The position numbers and the translations under genes are program-made. From the NCBI GenBank assembly GCA_028695735.1, contig JAQVIJ010000002.1, positions 145,752 to 209,751 on the forward strand: a DNA stretch of 64,000 nucleotides, read 5' to 3'. The notes under the pieces were generated by a model. The model was not told where the DNA came from. It searched no databases and worked only from the letters and a program-made list of their open reading frames with translations. Below, one piece after another: positions 20,159-30,207 of this stretch (within the stretch, counting starts at the first letter, position 1; every line of letters starts with the position of its first letter). The DNA comes from Deltaproteobacteria bacterium (lineage in GTDB: Bacteria > Desulfobacterota > Dissulfuribacteria > Dissulfuribacterales > DYLC01).

Positions 20159-23100
20159 ATGAAACTCAAATATCTCACACTTTACGGCTTTAAATCCTTT
20201 CCTGTGCGCACGAGGCTGCAATTCTCTTCAGGTATCAGCGCCGTGGTAGGGCCCAATGGCTGCGGCAAATCCAATGTGATAGATGCCATTCGTTGGGTGC
20301 TTGGCGAACAGAGTCCTGCCGTGCTGCGCGCCAAAGGCATGGAAGACCTGATCTACAGCGGCGACAGGGGGAGGACGGTCAATTTTGCAGAGGTAACCCT
20401 GGGGTTTGAAACCACAGGGCCGCTTCCCGTTCCGGAACTGGAAGGCGTAACTGAGGTGGAGATTCGAAGAAGGCTCTCCCGTTCAGGCGACAGCGAATAC
20501 AGCATAAACGGCAGGACGTGCCGCCTCAAGGACATCCATTACCTGTTTATGGATACCGGCGCAGGGAATCGGGCCTATTCCATCGTGGATCAAGGCCAGA
20601 TCAGCCGGTTTGTGGAGATGGACGCAGAAGAACGCCGCGACATTCTGAACGAGGCCGCAGGGATAGCCCGCTACAAGGCCAGACGCATGGAGACAGCCAG
20701 ACGTCTGGCGCAAACCCGTGAGAATCTGGAGCGTCTGAATGATATCCTTGCAGAGGTGGATGACCAGAGAAAAAGGCTTTCCGGGCAGGCGGAACGCACC
20801 TCCGTATATCTGAATCTGAGAGCGGAGCAGGAGCGGCTGGAAAAGGCCGTATATGCCAGTGAATGGCGTGCCGCCATGGAGCGTATGCAGATATTGGACA
20901 GGGAGGCCTGTGAACTCACTGACAGGATCACATGCATTGAGGCCGAGAGAAACATCCTGCTCTCCCGGCGCGAGGAGATGTCTCTTTTGCTGCTTCAGAA
21001 AGAAGAGGCCTTGGTGAGGGTCAGGGACGAATTATCCACAAAGGAAGATGAGTTGAGAAGACTCGCAGACCTGAAAAACAATCAGGAACGCCTGCGTTTC
21101 GGTGAGGAACACCGTTTGAAGACCGCACAGGCCTCTGTCCAGGAGACAGCAGGCCGCAGGGAAAGGGCGGCGGCCAGAATCTCGGCGTTGACGGGCGAGA
21201 TCGTTTCAGGGAAGCAGGCTGTCTCGAGGCTTTTGTCCCAGATTACAGAGAGTGAAAACGGGCTGTTAACCGCCCAAAAAACAAGGGATGCGGCAAGAGA
21301 TGCCCTGGAGAAAGGCAGGGGTGAACTGGTGGGCGGTCATGCGGAATATGTGCGTCTGGACAGCCAACGCAGGTCCCAGCGGGCGCAGATAGAGCGTTTG
21401 AATGCCAAATTGAAGGCAATGGAGGCGGACAAGGCCCGAATTGAACGGGAAGCAGGTCTGAAAAACAGCGAGATAGATGCAATAAAAAACAGATTGACCG
21501 TTCTGTCTGAACAATTGGACGGCGTTCAGGCAAAAGAACAGGCACTAAAGGCCTCTCTTGATTCCGTCACAGCGGAGCGCAGGGAGGTATCGGGCAGCCG
21601 TCAACAACTACACACAAGACTTTCCGAGCTCAGGGCCAGACTCAAGGCCCTTCAGGGCCTCGAAGATGCAAAAACAGGTTATCTGGAGGCCACCAAGGCG
21701 ATTTTACAGCAGAAAGGCATTAAACATATGGGGATCGCAGCCGACATGCTTCAAGTGAAACCCGGTTGCGAGGAACAGGCGGAGACCGTGTTCTCCCACA
21801 CGCTTCAGGCGGTCGTGCTGGAATCCCTGGGGGATTTGCAACGGGTTTCAGGTCTTGTAAAAAACAATAGAATCGGAAATGCGCGAGTCTTTGTCAGGGA
21901 GCGTCTGCCGGAGCTGGCAACCGCCGATATGGGGAAAATGCAGGACATGATCGCTGTTACAGGCCCTTTGAAGGCCCCCATGAGTTCCTTTTTGTCTCGA
22001 TGGGATACGGCCGAAGACCTGGAGACAGGGCTCAATGCCGTTTGTAACGGCGAAAAAAGCTGCTTTATCACGGGAGACGGGGATATCGTCATGCCCTGGG
22101 GAGAGGTGATTCTCAGAGGTCGGCACACCGGAAGCGGCATCATGGCGCGCAGGGCGGAACTCGCCGCACTCAAGACGGAAGAACAGCGGCTGTCCGTGGA
22201 GTACGATGGAATCGTCTCTCGCGAAAAGGCGCTTCAGGCCAGGCTGGAAGGGCTTCAGGGAGAGCTGGGTGCGCTTCGCAGGCAAAAAGAACAGCTCTCT
22301 CAGGAACAGACCGGTCTGCTGCGCAATTTTGAACGCATGAATGCCCAGTCAGAGGCCCAGACAGAACGCATGGAGCGCATTGCCCTGGAGATGGAGACAG
22401 CGCAGGCAGAACTCCTGGATTTGGAGATCGCTATCGAGGCAACAGAACAGGCGCTTGAACAGGTTTCTCAAAAGAAGGCTGAGGCAGAGGCGGAGATACA
22501 GGGAAAGGAACGGGTATTGATGCAGCAGGAGAATGCCTTGAACCGCATGCAGAAGGAGCTGGAGACCCGGCGCATAGCCCTTGCCGAGGAAAAGATGCGC
22601 CTCGCATCCCTGGAGCAGGAGGCAGCCGCTGCGAAAGACCGTCTCATGGCCCTGGAGCGTGAAGGGGAGACCCTGCAAAAGGAAATCTTGAATGCCGCAA
22701 AACGGATCGAAGAGATAGACAAGGCCCTTGAAATAACCCTTGACCGCCTGAATACACAGGAGCAGGCTGTTTCACAGCTGAGGACGGTCATCACTGATTT
22801 ACAGAATGACTATTACGGCTATCGGGACGGCCTGAGCCGAATACAACAGCAGTCGGATGCCCTGCAGAACGAAATGCAGGCACTTCAGAAGACCCTGAAT
22901 GCCAAGGAGGTGGAGACCGCGGGCATTCAGGCGCGCGTAGAGACCATCGTCAACCGGTGCCAGGAATTGTTTCAGGTTTCTGTGCAGGACCACGGAGAAA
23001 AGTGGCTCTTTGACGGTTTTGATCTGAGCGTGGTCCAGAAAAGGCTGAAGGCCTTGAATAAGGAGATAGCCTCCATGGGGGCCGTCAATCTCACTGCAAT

Positions 23101-23677
23101 TGAAGAGTTTCAGAGACTGGAAGAGCGGCATGGATTTCTTTCGGCTCAAAGGGATGACCTTCTGAATTCCATAAAGGACATAGAAAAGGCCATGGCCCAG
23201 ATAAATCGTACCTGCCGTCAAAGACTGAAAGAGACCCTTGAAGCCATCAACGAAAGGCTTAAAGAGGTATTCCCGCTGTTATTCGAGGGAGGCGAGGCCA
23301 CTATGGCTTTCACCGAGGCGCAGGATCTCCTGGAGGCGGGTGTGGAGTATCTCATTCAATTGCCCGGAAAGCGTATTCAGCACTTGAGCCTGCTCTCCGG
23401 CGGAGAAAAGGCCCTGGCGGCCCTGGCCCTGATCTTTGCCATCTTTCTCATGAAGCCCAGTCCATTTTGTCTGTTGGACGAGGTGGATGCACCTTTAGAC
23501 GGTGCCAACACTCAGCGTTTCACTCAACTGGTGCGCCGCATCGCCCATCAGTCCCAGATGCTCCTCATCACTCATAACCAGCGGGTTATGGAGATCGCCG
23601 ATACCCTTTACGGTGTGACAATGGAGGAGAAGGGTGTCTCCAAACTGGTATCCGTCAGGCTTTCAAACGAGGCTTAA
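20159..23677 (+). CDS. smc: Chromosome segregation protein SMC
   Basis: 'LTLYGFKSFPVRTRLQFSSGISAVVGPNGCGKSNVIDAIRWVLGEQS', central hinge, 'LSLLSGGEKALAALALIFAIFLMKPSPFCLLDEVDAPLDGAN'. Confidence 0.97.
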   Translation: MKLKYLTLYGFKSFPVRTRLQFSSGISAVVGPNGCGKSNVIDAIRWVLGEQSPAVLRAKGMEDLIYSGDRGRTVNFAEVTLGFETTGPLPVPELEGVTEVEIRRRLSRSGDSEYSINGRTCRLKDIHYLFMDTGAGNRAYSIVDQGQISRFVEMDAEERRDILNEAAGIARYKARRMETARRLAQTRENLERLNDILAEVDDQRKRLSGQAERTSVYLNLRAEQERLEKAVYASEWRAAMERMQILDREACELTDRITCIEAERNILLSRREEMSLLLLQKEEALVRVRDELSTKEDELRRLADLKNNQERLRFGEEHRLKTAQASVQETAGRRERAAARISALTGEIVSGKQAVSRLLSQITESENGLLTAQKTRDAARDALEKGRGELVGGHAEYVRLDSQRRSQRAQIERLNAKLKAMEADKARIEREAGLKNSEIDAIKNRLTVLSEQLDGVQAKEQALKASLDSVTAERREVSGSRQQLHTRLSELRARLKALQGLEDAKTGYLEATKAILQQKGIKHMGIAADMLQVKPGCEEQAETVFSHTLQAVVLESLGDLQRVSGLVKNNRIGNARVFVRERLPELATADMGKMQDMIAVTGPLKAPMSSFLSRWDTAEDLETGLNAVCNGEKSCFITGDGDIVMPWGEVILRGRHTGSGIMARRAELAALKTEEQRLSVEYDGIVSREKALQARLEGLQGELGALRRQKEQLSQEQTGLLRNFERMNAQSEAQTERMERIALEMETAQAELLDLEIAIEATEQALEQVSQKKAEAEAEIQGKERVLMQQENALNRMQKELETRRIALAEEKMRLASLEQEAAAAKDRLMALEREGETLQKEILNAAKRIEEIDKALEITLDRLNTQEQAVSQLRTVITDLQNDYYGYRDGLSRIQQQSDALQNEMQALQKTLNAKEVETAGIQARVETIVNRCQELFQVSVQDHGEKWLFDGFDLSVVQKRLKALNKEIASMGAVNLTAIEEFQRLEERHGFLSAQRDDLLNSIKDIEKAMAQINRTCRQRLKETLEAINERLKEVFPLLFEGGEATMAFTEAQDLLEAGVEYLIQLPGKRIQHLSLLSGGEKALAALALIFAIFLMKPSPFCLLDEVDAPLDGANTQRFTQLVRRIAHQSQMLLITHNQRVMEIADTLYGVTMEEKGVSKLVSVRLSNEA

Positions 23678-23681
23678 CGAT

Positions 23682-23885
23682 ATGGAAATGGAAGGCTATT
23701 GCTTCAAAGACAGAAAAAAGGTCGATATAACAGCAGGTTGCTGTCATCCCAAGGACTATTGTCCGGACAGGACCTCCTGTATGGTATATTTTTTGGAACA
23801 GGAGCAGAAAAGAGAAGCAGCACAGGAACAGATTGAGGATTCCATTGAGCAAGAGGAAAGGAATGCGAATACTACTCACCAATGA
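23682..23885 (+). CDS. Small Cys-rich hypothetical protein between smc and surE
   Basis: 'MEMEGYCFKDRKKVDITAGCCHPKDYCPDRTSCMVYFLEQEQKREAAQEQ'; overlaps surE start. Confidence 0.55.
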   Translation: MEMEGYCFKDRKKVDITAGCCHPKDYCPDRTSCMVYFLEQEQKREAAQEQIEDSIEQEERNANTTHQ

Positions 23886-24618
23886 CGACGGCATATATTC
23901 ATCAGGCCTTTGTGCCCTTTATGAGGCCCTTGTGGAGGAACACGAGGTGCATGTGGTGGCGCCTGACAGCGAAAGGAGCGCCGTAGGTCATGCCATAACA
24001 GTGGCGGACCCCCTGAGGGCCCATGTGGTCAAGCGGGGAAATGAGATATACGGCTGGGCCGTGAGCGGAACCCCTGCGGACTGCGTGAAGTTGGCTGCCC
24101 TTGAATTGATCAAACAGCCCATTGACCTCGTGATCTCCGGCATCAATCCAGGGGCCAATGTGGGTATAAATGTGCTGTACTCCGGTACGGTCTCGGCAGC
24201 CACAGAGGCGGCCATTCTGGGAATCCGTTCCCTGGCTGTCTCCATAGACCGCTACACAGAGCCCAATTTCTGCTTCGGCGCAGCTATGGTAAAGGAGTTG
24301 TTGCCGTGGCTCATGCAATTAGAGTTTTCAAGACCGGTGGCCGTCAGCATGAACATTCCAGCCTTGCCGCCCCAGCAGATACGCGGCATCAGATTTGCCC
24401 GTCACAGCCTAAAGTCTTTGCATGAAGAGTTCGATAAAAGGGTTGATCCCAGGGGCAATGTCTATTACTGGCGTTCGGGCGAGATATGGCAGGTCAACGA
24501 CATGGACGAAGACAGTGACATAGCGCTTTTGAAGGCAGGGTACATCACACTTACGCCCATACACTTCGATATGACCGCCCACGACTGCATAACCGGCCTG
24601 GAGTGCCCTTGTTTCTGA
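23863..24618 (+). CDS. surE: 5'/3'-nucleotidase SurE
   Basis: 'MRILLTNDDGIYSSGL', 'VVAPDSERSAVGHAITVADPLR', 'SGTPADCVKLA', 'DLVISGINPGANVGINVLYSGTVSAATEAAILG'. Confidence 0.97.
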   Translation: MRILLTNDDGIYSSGLCALYEALVEEHEVHVVAPDSERSAVGHAITVADPLRAHVVKRGNEIYGWAVSGTPADCVKLAALELIKQPIDLVISGINPGANVGINVLYSGTVSAATEAAILGIRSLAVSIDRYTEPNFCFGAAMVKELLPWLMQLEFSRPVAVSMNIPALPPQQIRGIRFARHSLKSLHEEFDKRVDPRGNVYYWRSGEIWQVNDMDEDSDIALLKAGYITLTPIHFDMTAHDCITGLECPCF

Positions 24619-24637
24619 TGAGACCTATGGGTTTATT

Positions 24638-26842
24638 ATGGTGAACATTTCCTCACAGCTCGTCTCTCTGCTGAAGGACCTGCAAAATACGCAGGCGTCG
24701 GGCGTTCTTACACTGACGGACGCAACAGGTCTGCCGGACGGCGTGTCGCCCGGCGACGAGCTGAAGGCAACAGTGGTGGGCAAACTGTCCGATCTGTATC
24801 TGATTCAGGTGGATAACCGGCTGATACGGGCCAGAACCCAGCTTCCGCTGCAAATGGGAGATGGTCTGCGTCTGAAGGTTATGGACAACAATACACCGGC
24901 CACAGTGCGTATTCTGGAACGCCAGGCCCAGCAGCCACAAGTCCAGGCAGGCGCCGGGGCCAAGACCTTCATGGCCCTGAAGTCTGTATTGTTCAATGTC
25001 TCTCCGCAGATTGAATCCCTGCTGGAGAACATTCCAAGAAAGGGTGTCTCACTTTCGAACCTGCCGGAGGGGCTTCAACAGGCTGTTTCAGCCTTAAACG
25101 CATTGGCCCAGGCCGATACCCCGCAGCCTGACAAGATTCGAGCGCTTTTTTCCCTGTTTGCATTGAATGCGCCGGCTACCCCCTCGTCAGATGCCGCCTC
25201 AACCCCTACGATTTTCATGCAGATGCTTCAGGAAGGGCTGAATGCCCTACAGGAACGGCTGCCTTTGCCAGAAACTTCGTTCACCCAACCCACCAACATT
25301 ACGCCGTCCGGGAGTCAAGCCGACCAAGGACCTCTTTCGCCGCCCGTGTCCACACAACCCAGCGCCATGACGCCGTTTGCCACGGTTGGCCCTTCAGACA
25401 GCAGTGGGCAAGGCCCTCAGGTGGCACAGGTGCAAGGCAGCCTGGATTTTGGCGAATCCGGTGTGCCACAGGCGCCGCTGGTCGCAGCCTCTGATGCGCA
25501 GCCAATGGAGAAAGCCGTTTCTGGAGGTGAGCCCAATGCAGCGGCTGTGGAAACGGGCGTGAAGACAGGTACGCTACCGCCTGACCAGCCGGCAGCCGGC
25601 GCTCGGCCCGCAAATCCTGTGGCCGCAGACGCCCCTGTCTCTGGCAGGGTGCTGACTCAGGCACAGGCTGAATCCAAAGCCGCTGATCTGGCTGTCCGGC
25701 CTGTTTGGCTCTATGAACCAACTCCTGCGCAAGGCAAGGAGTCCCAACAAGCGGTCTTCAACCAGTCCATGTCCAAGGATGTGTCGGTCCCTTTTCAGAA
25801 CCCGCAGACAAACATACCCAGCGAGGTGCCGGCATTCGCTGGCGCCAGGCAATTCACGCCTCAGCCCTCTGGCCAGGTCGAAATTCAGACGCAAGGCAAG
25901 GCCCAAGGGCCTGTTCAGGGGCAGTCCCAGGCCGCCGAAGCGCCGGTTACGCCCTCTGCCTCATCACCGGAAACGCAGATGACAGTAGGGGCAAGGCCAC
26001 AGTCCGTAGATGGCCTTGCCCAAAGTCAAAACGGGCAGTCAACTCATGTCAGACAGGCGATGGCCGTAGTTATGAATCAGGCAATGAAGGCGGCAGAGAC
26101 ATGGTCGCCGGAGATCGTGCATGGGCAGCAGCCTCCTTCATTCAAGGATGTGCAGGGAGTCCAGCCTGAGATTCACGGCCAGGTCCAGGCGCAACCCCAG
26201 GCTGTTTCATCTCATACAACAAGGCCGGTGCCGCAAGAGGCCATGCCAGGTGTCAGGTTTGAGGGGGCTCCTGCAACCATTGCAGACAAACAGGCGTTAG
26301 AGTCGGTTCAGGCGACAGTAGGGGCGACTGGCCAGTCGCCCCTACAACATCGTTTGACTATCGGCACCGTGACGACCCTGAATGCCCTTGCCCAGCACAT
26401 GGATAGAATGCAGGCATTTCGCCTGGAGCTTCAGCAGCAGACAGGTATGAATTTCTGGCTTGTCCCCCTCTGGTTTAACGGTGACAGTGGTTCAGGCCAT
26501 TTGATCTGGTGGCAGGATCGGGAAGAGGAACGGAAGAATGGCGATTCAAAGGACAGCAGGGGCTATAACCTGCTCTTCGACCTTCAGCTCTCGCGGCTTG
26601 GAAGTCTCAAGATACGGCTTTCATGTAGCGGAAAGACAGTGCAATGTGCTGTGGCTGCCGAAAAGGAGGTGTTGCCTGTGATAAGAGACGGCCTTCAAGA
26701 GCTCATCTCCAGACTAAATGCCATAGGCTTTTCCATGAAGCTGGTGGAGTTGACCGAATTCTCCAAGATAAATCCTGACACCTTTGACCCATTGAGTATG
26801 AGTGGACGCTCTGCAAACGGCATATTGAATCTGATGGCATGA
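24638..26842 (+). CDS. FliK-like flagellar hook-length control protein
   Basis: Low-complexity Pro/Gln/Ala-rich centre and C-terminal 'GYNLLFDLQLSRLGSLKIRLSCSGKTVQCAVAAEKEVLPVIRDGLQELISRLNAIGFSMKLVEL'; followed by FlhB-like and flg genes. Confidence 0.72.
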   Translation: MVNISSQLVSLLKDLQNTQASGVLTLTDATGLPDGVSPGDELKATVVGKLSDLYLIQVDNRLIRARTQLPLQMGDGLRLKVMDNNTPATVRILERQAQQPQVQAGAGAKTFMALKSVLFNVSPQIESLLENIPRKGVSLSNLPEGLQQAVSALNALAQADTPQPDKIRALFSLFALNAPATPSSDAASTPTIFMQMLQEGLNALQERLPLPETSFTQPTNITPSGSQADQGPLSPPVSTQPSAMTPFATVGPSDSSGQGPQVAQVQGSLDFGESGVPQAPLVAASDAQPMEKAVSGGEPNAAAVETGVKTGTLPPDQPAAGARPANPVAADAPVSGRVLTQAQAESKAADLAVRPVWLYEPTPAQGKESQQAVFNQSMSKDVSVPFQNPQTNIPSEVPAFAGARQFTPQPSGQVEIQTQGKAQGPVQGQSQAAEAPVTPSASSPETQMTVGARPQSVDGLAQSQNGQSTHVRQAMAVVMNQAMKAAETWSPEIVHGQQPPSFKDVQGVQPEIHGQVQAQPQAVSSHTTRPVPQEAMPGVRFEGAPATIADKQALESVQATVGATGQSPLQHRLTIGTVTTLNALAQHMDRMQAFRLELQQQTGMNFWLVPLWFNGDSGSGHLIWWQDREEERKNGDSKDSRGYNLLFDLQLSRLGSLKIRLSCSGKTVQCAVAAEKEVLPVIRDGLQELISRLNAIGFSMKLVELTEFSKINPDTFDPLSMSGRSANGILNLMA
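26318..26345. repeat. 28-bp perfect palindrome inside the FliK-like ORF
   Basis: GTAGGGGCGACTGG|CCAGTCGCCCCTAC. Confidence 0.95.
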
Positions 26843-26857
26843 GAAAGACCATGAGGA

Positions 26858-27145
26858 GTGGTCATGGCTGATTCATACAAAAAAAAGAAGGCGGTGGCCC
26901 TCAGGTATGAAAAGGGCAAGGACAGGGCACCGCGTGTCACTGCAAAGGGTCAGGGCATAATCGCCGAAAGGATTTTGGAAATCGCCCGACAGGCAGGGCT
27001 TCCCATCAAAGAAAATGCCGATCTGGTGGAGGTGCTCAGCCGCCTGGAACTGAACGCCGAGATACCTGCTGAGACCTATGTGGTGGTGGCGGAGATACTG
27101 GCGTGGGTCTATGGTTTGAATGAAAGGAGTCGAAGGGGCCGATGA
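26858..27145 (+). CDS. FlhB C-terminal-domain-like protein (FlhB/EscU/YscU family, cytoplasmic part only)
   Basis: '[80 protein letters not shown]'. Confidence 0.9.
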   Translation: MVMADSYKKKKAVALRYEKGKDRAPRVTAKGQGIIAERILEIARQAGLPIKENADLVEVLSRLELNAEIPAETYVVVAEILAWVYGLNERSRRGR

Positions 27146-27172
27146 AATGTAACGTCCTTTCTCCTTTTCCCA

Positions 27173-27568
27173 TCATTCTACTTGAGGTCCGTCCAGTTGT
27201 TCGCTCAGCCAAATCTTCAGCTCATGCGTCAAAGGATAGACGCCCACACCAGCCTTTTTGCCGCCTTCTGCTATGGCGTTTTTTACGAGTTCAGGCGGTG
27301 CCGCCACCTTTGCCAGTTCCTCCACCTCCCTGGAATTCCTTTTGAGCAGGGTTACACGGGGCTGTTCCCAGTCGTAAATCACGAAATAGATGGATTCATC
27401 CTCTGCACCCCTGACAAAATCATTGCCGCGAGTCCAGCCCGCTCCCCACTCCAGATACATGTCAATGGCCTTTTCAGGGGTCATAGTCCAGTCTATGCAA
27501 TTTACTATCTCTCTGGCTTTTTTGAGTTTTTCAATGTTTGTGATGATTTTTTCGGAAGATTGTATCAT
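27173..27568 (-). CDS. Hypothetical protein resembling DVU0772-type deltaproteobacterial family
   Basis: 131 aa, 'NCIDWTMTPEKAIDMYLEWGAGWTRGNDFVRGAEDESIYFVIYDWEQPRVTLLKR'; family name from memory. Confidence 0.6.
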   Translation of the reverse strand: MIQSSEKIITNIEKLKKAREIVNCIDWTMTPEKAIDMYLEWGAGWTRGNDFVRGAEDESIYFVIYDWEQPRVTLLKRNSREVEELAKVAAPPELVKNAIAEGGKKAGVGVYPLTHELKIWLSEQLDGPQVE

Positions 27569-27718
27569 AGGCTGCTCCTTAATTCTAATTTTTCAAGTAT
27601 CCCTGAAGTTATTGATTCCTGTAAATTAAAAATAAAACCGCCTGGTTTGAAAATCAAGTAGAAATAATAGTCATTATTGAAATTTTCTTTTTCAACAGGG
27701 CTTGCGATGAGAAATGTC

Positions 27719-27734
27719 AGGCATGGCTATTGCA
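27719..27734 (+). promoter_or_regulatory. Putative sigma-54 promoter upstream of flgF
   Basis: AGGCATGGCTATTGCA: GG-N10-GC spacing, matches TGGCACG-N4-TTGCA consensus reasonably. Confidence 0.5.
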
Positions 27735-27763
27735 TATTTTCCTGATGACAGGAGGAAGAATCC

Positions 27764-28534
27764 ATGCAGAACATAGGTTTCAGTTTCAGTCAGGGTCTGC
27801 ACCCACATACAAGACTCGGTCACATGGAGGCATTGGAGGGCGCCATTTTGCTGGAGAGGCGTCAGCAGGTGATATCCAACAACCTTGCCAACACCAATAC
27901 GGCTGGTTTCAAGAAACAGGGGCTCACCTTTGAGGAGTATCTCCTGCCCCAGATAGACGCCACCCGGCGCACGGCCAAGGGGGAGATCGAAAAGACCCTT
28001 TTTACTCAAGGCCCTACTCATGAAACAGGAAATCCCCTGGATTTCGCCATAGAGGGAGAGGGCTTTTTCGTGGTTCAGACACCGGCCGGAAATCGCTATA
28101 CCAGGGCCGGAAACTTTACGTTGGATGCCCAGAATCAGTTGGTCACACAGGAAGGCTATCCGGTACTGGGTGATGGAGCGCCCATAATCCTTCAGGACAC
28201 CACAGGCAAGGGCATCTGGCTCGCCGAGGACGGCAGATTTTTTGTGGATGAAACGGAGATGGGCAGAATTGACCTGGTCACCTTTCCAAATCCCGATGGA
28301 CTTGACCGCATGGGGCAGAATCTCTATGCCGAGACACGGGCATCCGGTCAGCCGGCCCCTTCGGAAACCCCGCATGTCAGACAGGGGTTTATCGAGGACT
28401 CCAACATAAATCCAGTGGAAGAGATGGTGAACATGATCGATATGTTTAGGGCATATGAGGTTCAGCAGAAGACCCTGCAATCCGTGGATCACCTGGATGA
28501 CAAGGCCGTAAATGAAGTGGGCAGGCCGGCATAG
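27764..28534 (+). CDS. flgF: Flagellar basal-body rod protein FlgF
   Basis: 'RRQQVISNNLANTNTAGFKKQGLTFEEYL', C-terminal 'NINPVEEMVNMIDMFRAYEVQQKTLQSVD'. Confidence 0.9.
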   Translation: MQNIGFSFSQGLHPHTRLGHMEALEGAILLERRQQVISNNLANTNTAGFKKQGLTFEEYLLPQIDATRRTAKGEIEKTLFTQGPTHETGNPLDFAIEGEGFFVVQTPAGNRYTRAGNFTLDAQNQLVTQEGYPVLGDGAPIILQDTTGKGIWLAEDGRFFVDETEMGRIDLVTFPNPDGLDRMGQNLYAETRASGQPAPSETPHVRQGFIEDSNINPVEEMVNMIDMFRAYEVQQKTLQSVDHLDDKAVNEVGRPA

Positions 28535-28568
28535 ATTTGATTTTTTGAAATAAAGGAGGAATTTCAAT

Positions 28569-29351
28569 ATGTTCAGAGGACTCTGGTCAGCAGCATCCGG
28601 CATGAACAGTATGCAGTTCAATATGGATGTCATCTCCAACAACCTTGCCAACACCAATACCGTTGGCTTTAAGCGCAGTCGCGCTGATTTCGAAGACCTG
28701 CTCTATCAGACCACGCGTATGCCTGGCACACAGAACGCAGACGGTACTCAGGTGCCCACAGGCATGCAGATAGGCATGGGCTCCCGTCCTGCCGCTGTAC
28801 AGAAGATCTTTACGCAGGGGGACTATGAAAGCACAGGGAATGACCTGGACTGGGCCATAGAGGGCAGGGGGTTTTTCAAGGTGGTCAGCAACGGAGAGGA
28901 ACTCTATACGCGGGCAGGGGCATTCAAGCTGGACAAGGACGGATTTGTGGTCACATCCAACGGTGACAGGCTTCAGCCGGAGTTTGCCGTGCCCATAAAT
29001 ACCACCCATATCACCATAGATCCCTATGGTCTTCTTGTGGCTGCTGATGCCAAGGGCAATGCCTTGGCCTCGGCACAGCTCTCAATCTACGATTTCGCCA
29101 ACCCTGCGGGCCTTTACAGCGTGGGCAGGAACCTCTTTCGGCCCACCAATGCCTCAGGTGACCCTGTGGAAGGCGCCCCTGGTACAGAAAATTTTGGGAC
29201 CATAGCCCAGGGGTTTCTGGAGCAGTCCAATGTGGATGTGGTCAAGGAGATGGTCTCCATGATCATCACGCAGAGGGCTTATGAGATCAACTCCAAGAGC
29301 GTGCAGACTGCGGATGATATGCTGGGCATCGCCGCAAATCTCAAGAGATAA
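28569..29351 (+). CDS. flgG: Flagellar basal-body rod protein FlgG
   Basis: 'MFRGLWSAASGMNSMQFNMDVISNNLANTNTVGFKRSRADFEDLLYQT', 'VDVVKEMVSMIITQRAYEINSKSVQTADDMLGIAANL'. Confidence 0.96.
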   Translation: MFRGLWSAASGMNSMQFNMDVISNNLANTNTVGFKRSRADFEDLLYQTTRMPGTQNADGTQVPTGMQIGMGSRPAAVQKIFTQGDYESTGNDLDWAIEGRGFFKVVSNGEELYTRAGAFKLDKDGFVVTSNGDRLQPEFAVPINTTHITIDPYGLLVAADAKGNALASAQLSIYDFANPAGLYSVGRNLFRPTNASGDPVEGAPGTENFGTIAQGFLEQSNVDVVKEMVSMIITQRAYEINSKSVQTADDMLGIAANLKR

Positions 29352-29390
29352 TGCAGGGTCAGGAGCCTTGTATTTTAGGAGGAATGGGCC

Positions 29391-30158
29391 ATGAAAGCTG
29401 AAATTCTGCCGCAATTATACAACAGGTGGTTTGTCCTGATGTTTCTTGCGACAATTTTGTTTTCAGCAGATTGTTGTATCGCTCAGGCCCCTGCCGCTGG
29501 CAGAACAATGGAGACCATGACGGTGATCGGCCAGGACCTTGAACCAGCCTTTACAGCAAGGATCCTGAAGGAAAATCCTTTGCATGGGGCTCGCATAACC
29601 ATTCAGGATTTCAGGACTTACCCCGCCCAGATTGCAGTTCCGGCAGGAGCGCTGGAGACATCCCTTGAATTGCTGCCCAATCACAATATGCTTGGCCGGG
29701 TCTCCGGTATCTTCACTTTGAGGGTCAATGGGCAATATGTCCGTCAGATGCGCGCTACAGCCCTTGTGGAGGCGTATCTGCCTGTGGTCTGTGCAGCCGC
29801 GCCCCTTGAAAAAGGACATGTGATCTCCCAGGCCGACCTGTCCGTGGCGGAGTTTCCGGTTTCCAGACTGCCCAACAGCATCGTCCTGGACTTGGGCAAG
29901 GCCGTTGGAATGTCTCTGAAATACTCTGTCAGGCAGGGCCAACCCCTTTCCGAGGCCATATTGGCCCCGCCTAAACTGGTAAAAAAGGGGGGCGTGGTCA
30001 CCATAGTTGCGCAATCAGCCACAATTTCCGTAAGCGCTCCGGGAGAGGCAAGACAGGACGGGGCTAAAGATGAGCTCATAAAGGTCAAAAATCTGATGAG
30101 CCAAAGGGAAATCGTGGCCAGAGTGCTGAATGAAAACACTGTGATGGCCGTTTTTTAA
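29391..30158 (+). CDS. flgA: Flagella basal body P-ring formation protein FlgA
   Basis: SAF-like domain 'KGHVISQADLSVAEFPVSRLPNSIVLDLGKAVGMSLKYSVRQGQPLSEAILAPPKLVKKGGVVTIVAQ'. Confidence 0.9.
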   Translation: MKAEILPQLYNRWFVLMFLATILFSADCCIAQAPAAGRTMETMTVIGQDLEPAFTARILKENPLHGARITIQDFRTYPAQIAVPAGALETSLELLPNHNMLGRVSGIFTLRVNGQYVRQMRATALVEAYLPVVCAAAPLEKGHVISQADLSVAEFPVSRLPNSIVLDLGKAVGMSLKYSVRQGQPLSEAILAPPKLVKKGGVVTIVAQSATISVSAPGEARQDGAKDELIKVKNLMSQREIVARVLNENTVMAVF

Positions 30159-30207
30159 GGCTGTCATCTTATTCTTGCGGTTTAAGTTTTTGATGAGGAG
30201 TAGAGAT

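Noticed and set aside
24638-26842. Possible tandem-repeat surface adhesin
   Set aside because: Pro/Gln/Ala-rich middle is low complexity, but the C-terminal domain and flagellar neighbours fit FliK.
27182-27661. 159-aa plus-strand ORF overlapping 27173-27568
   Set aside because: The minus-strand ORF gives a coherent soluble protein; the plus-strand reading is the antisense of it.
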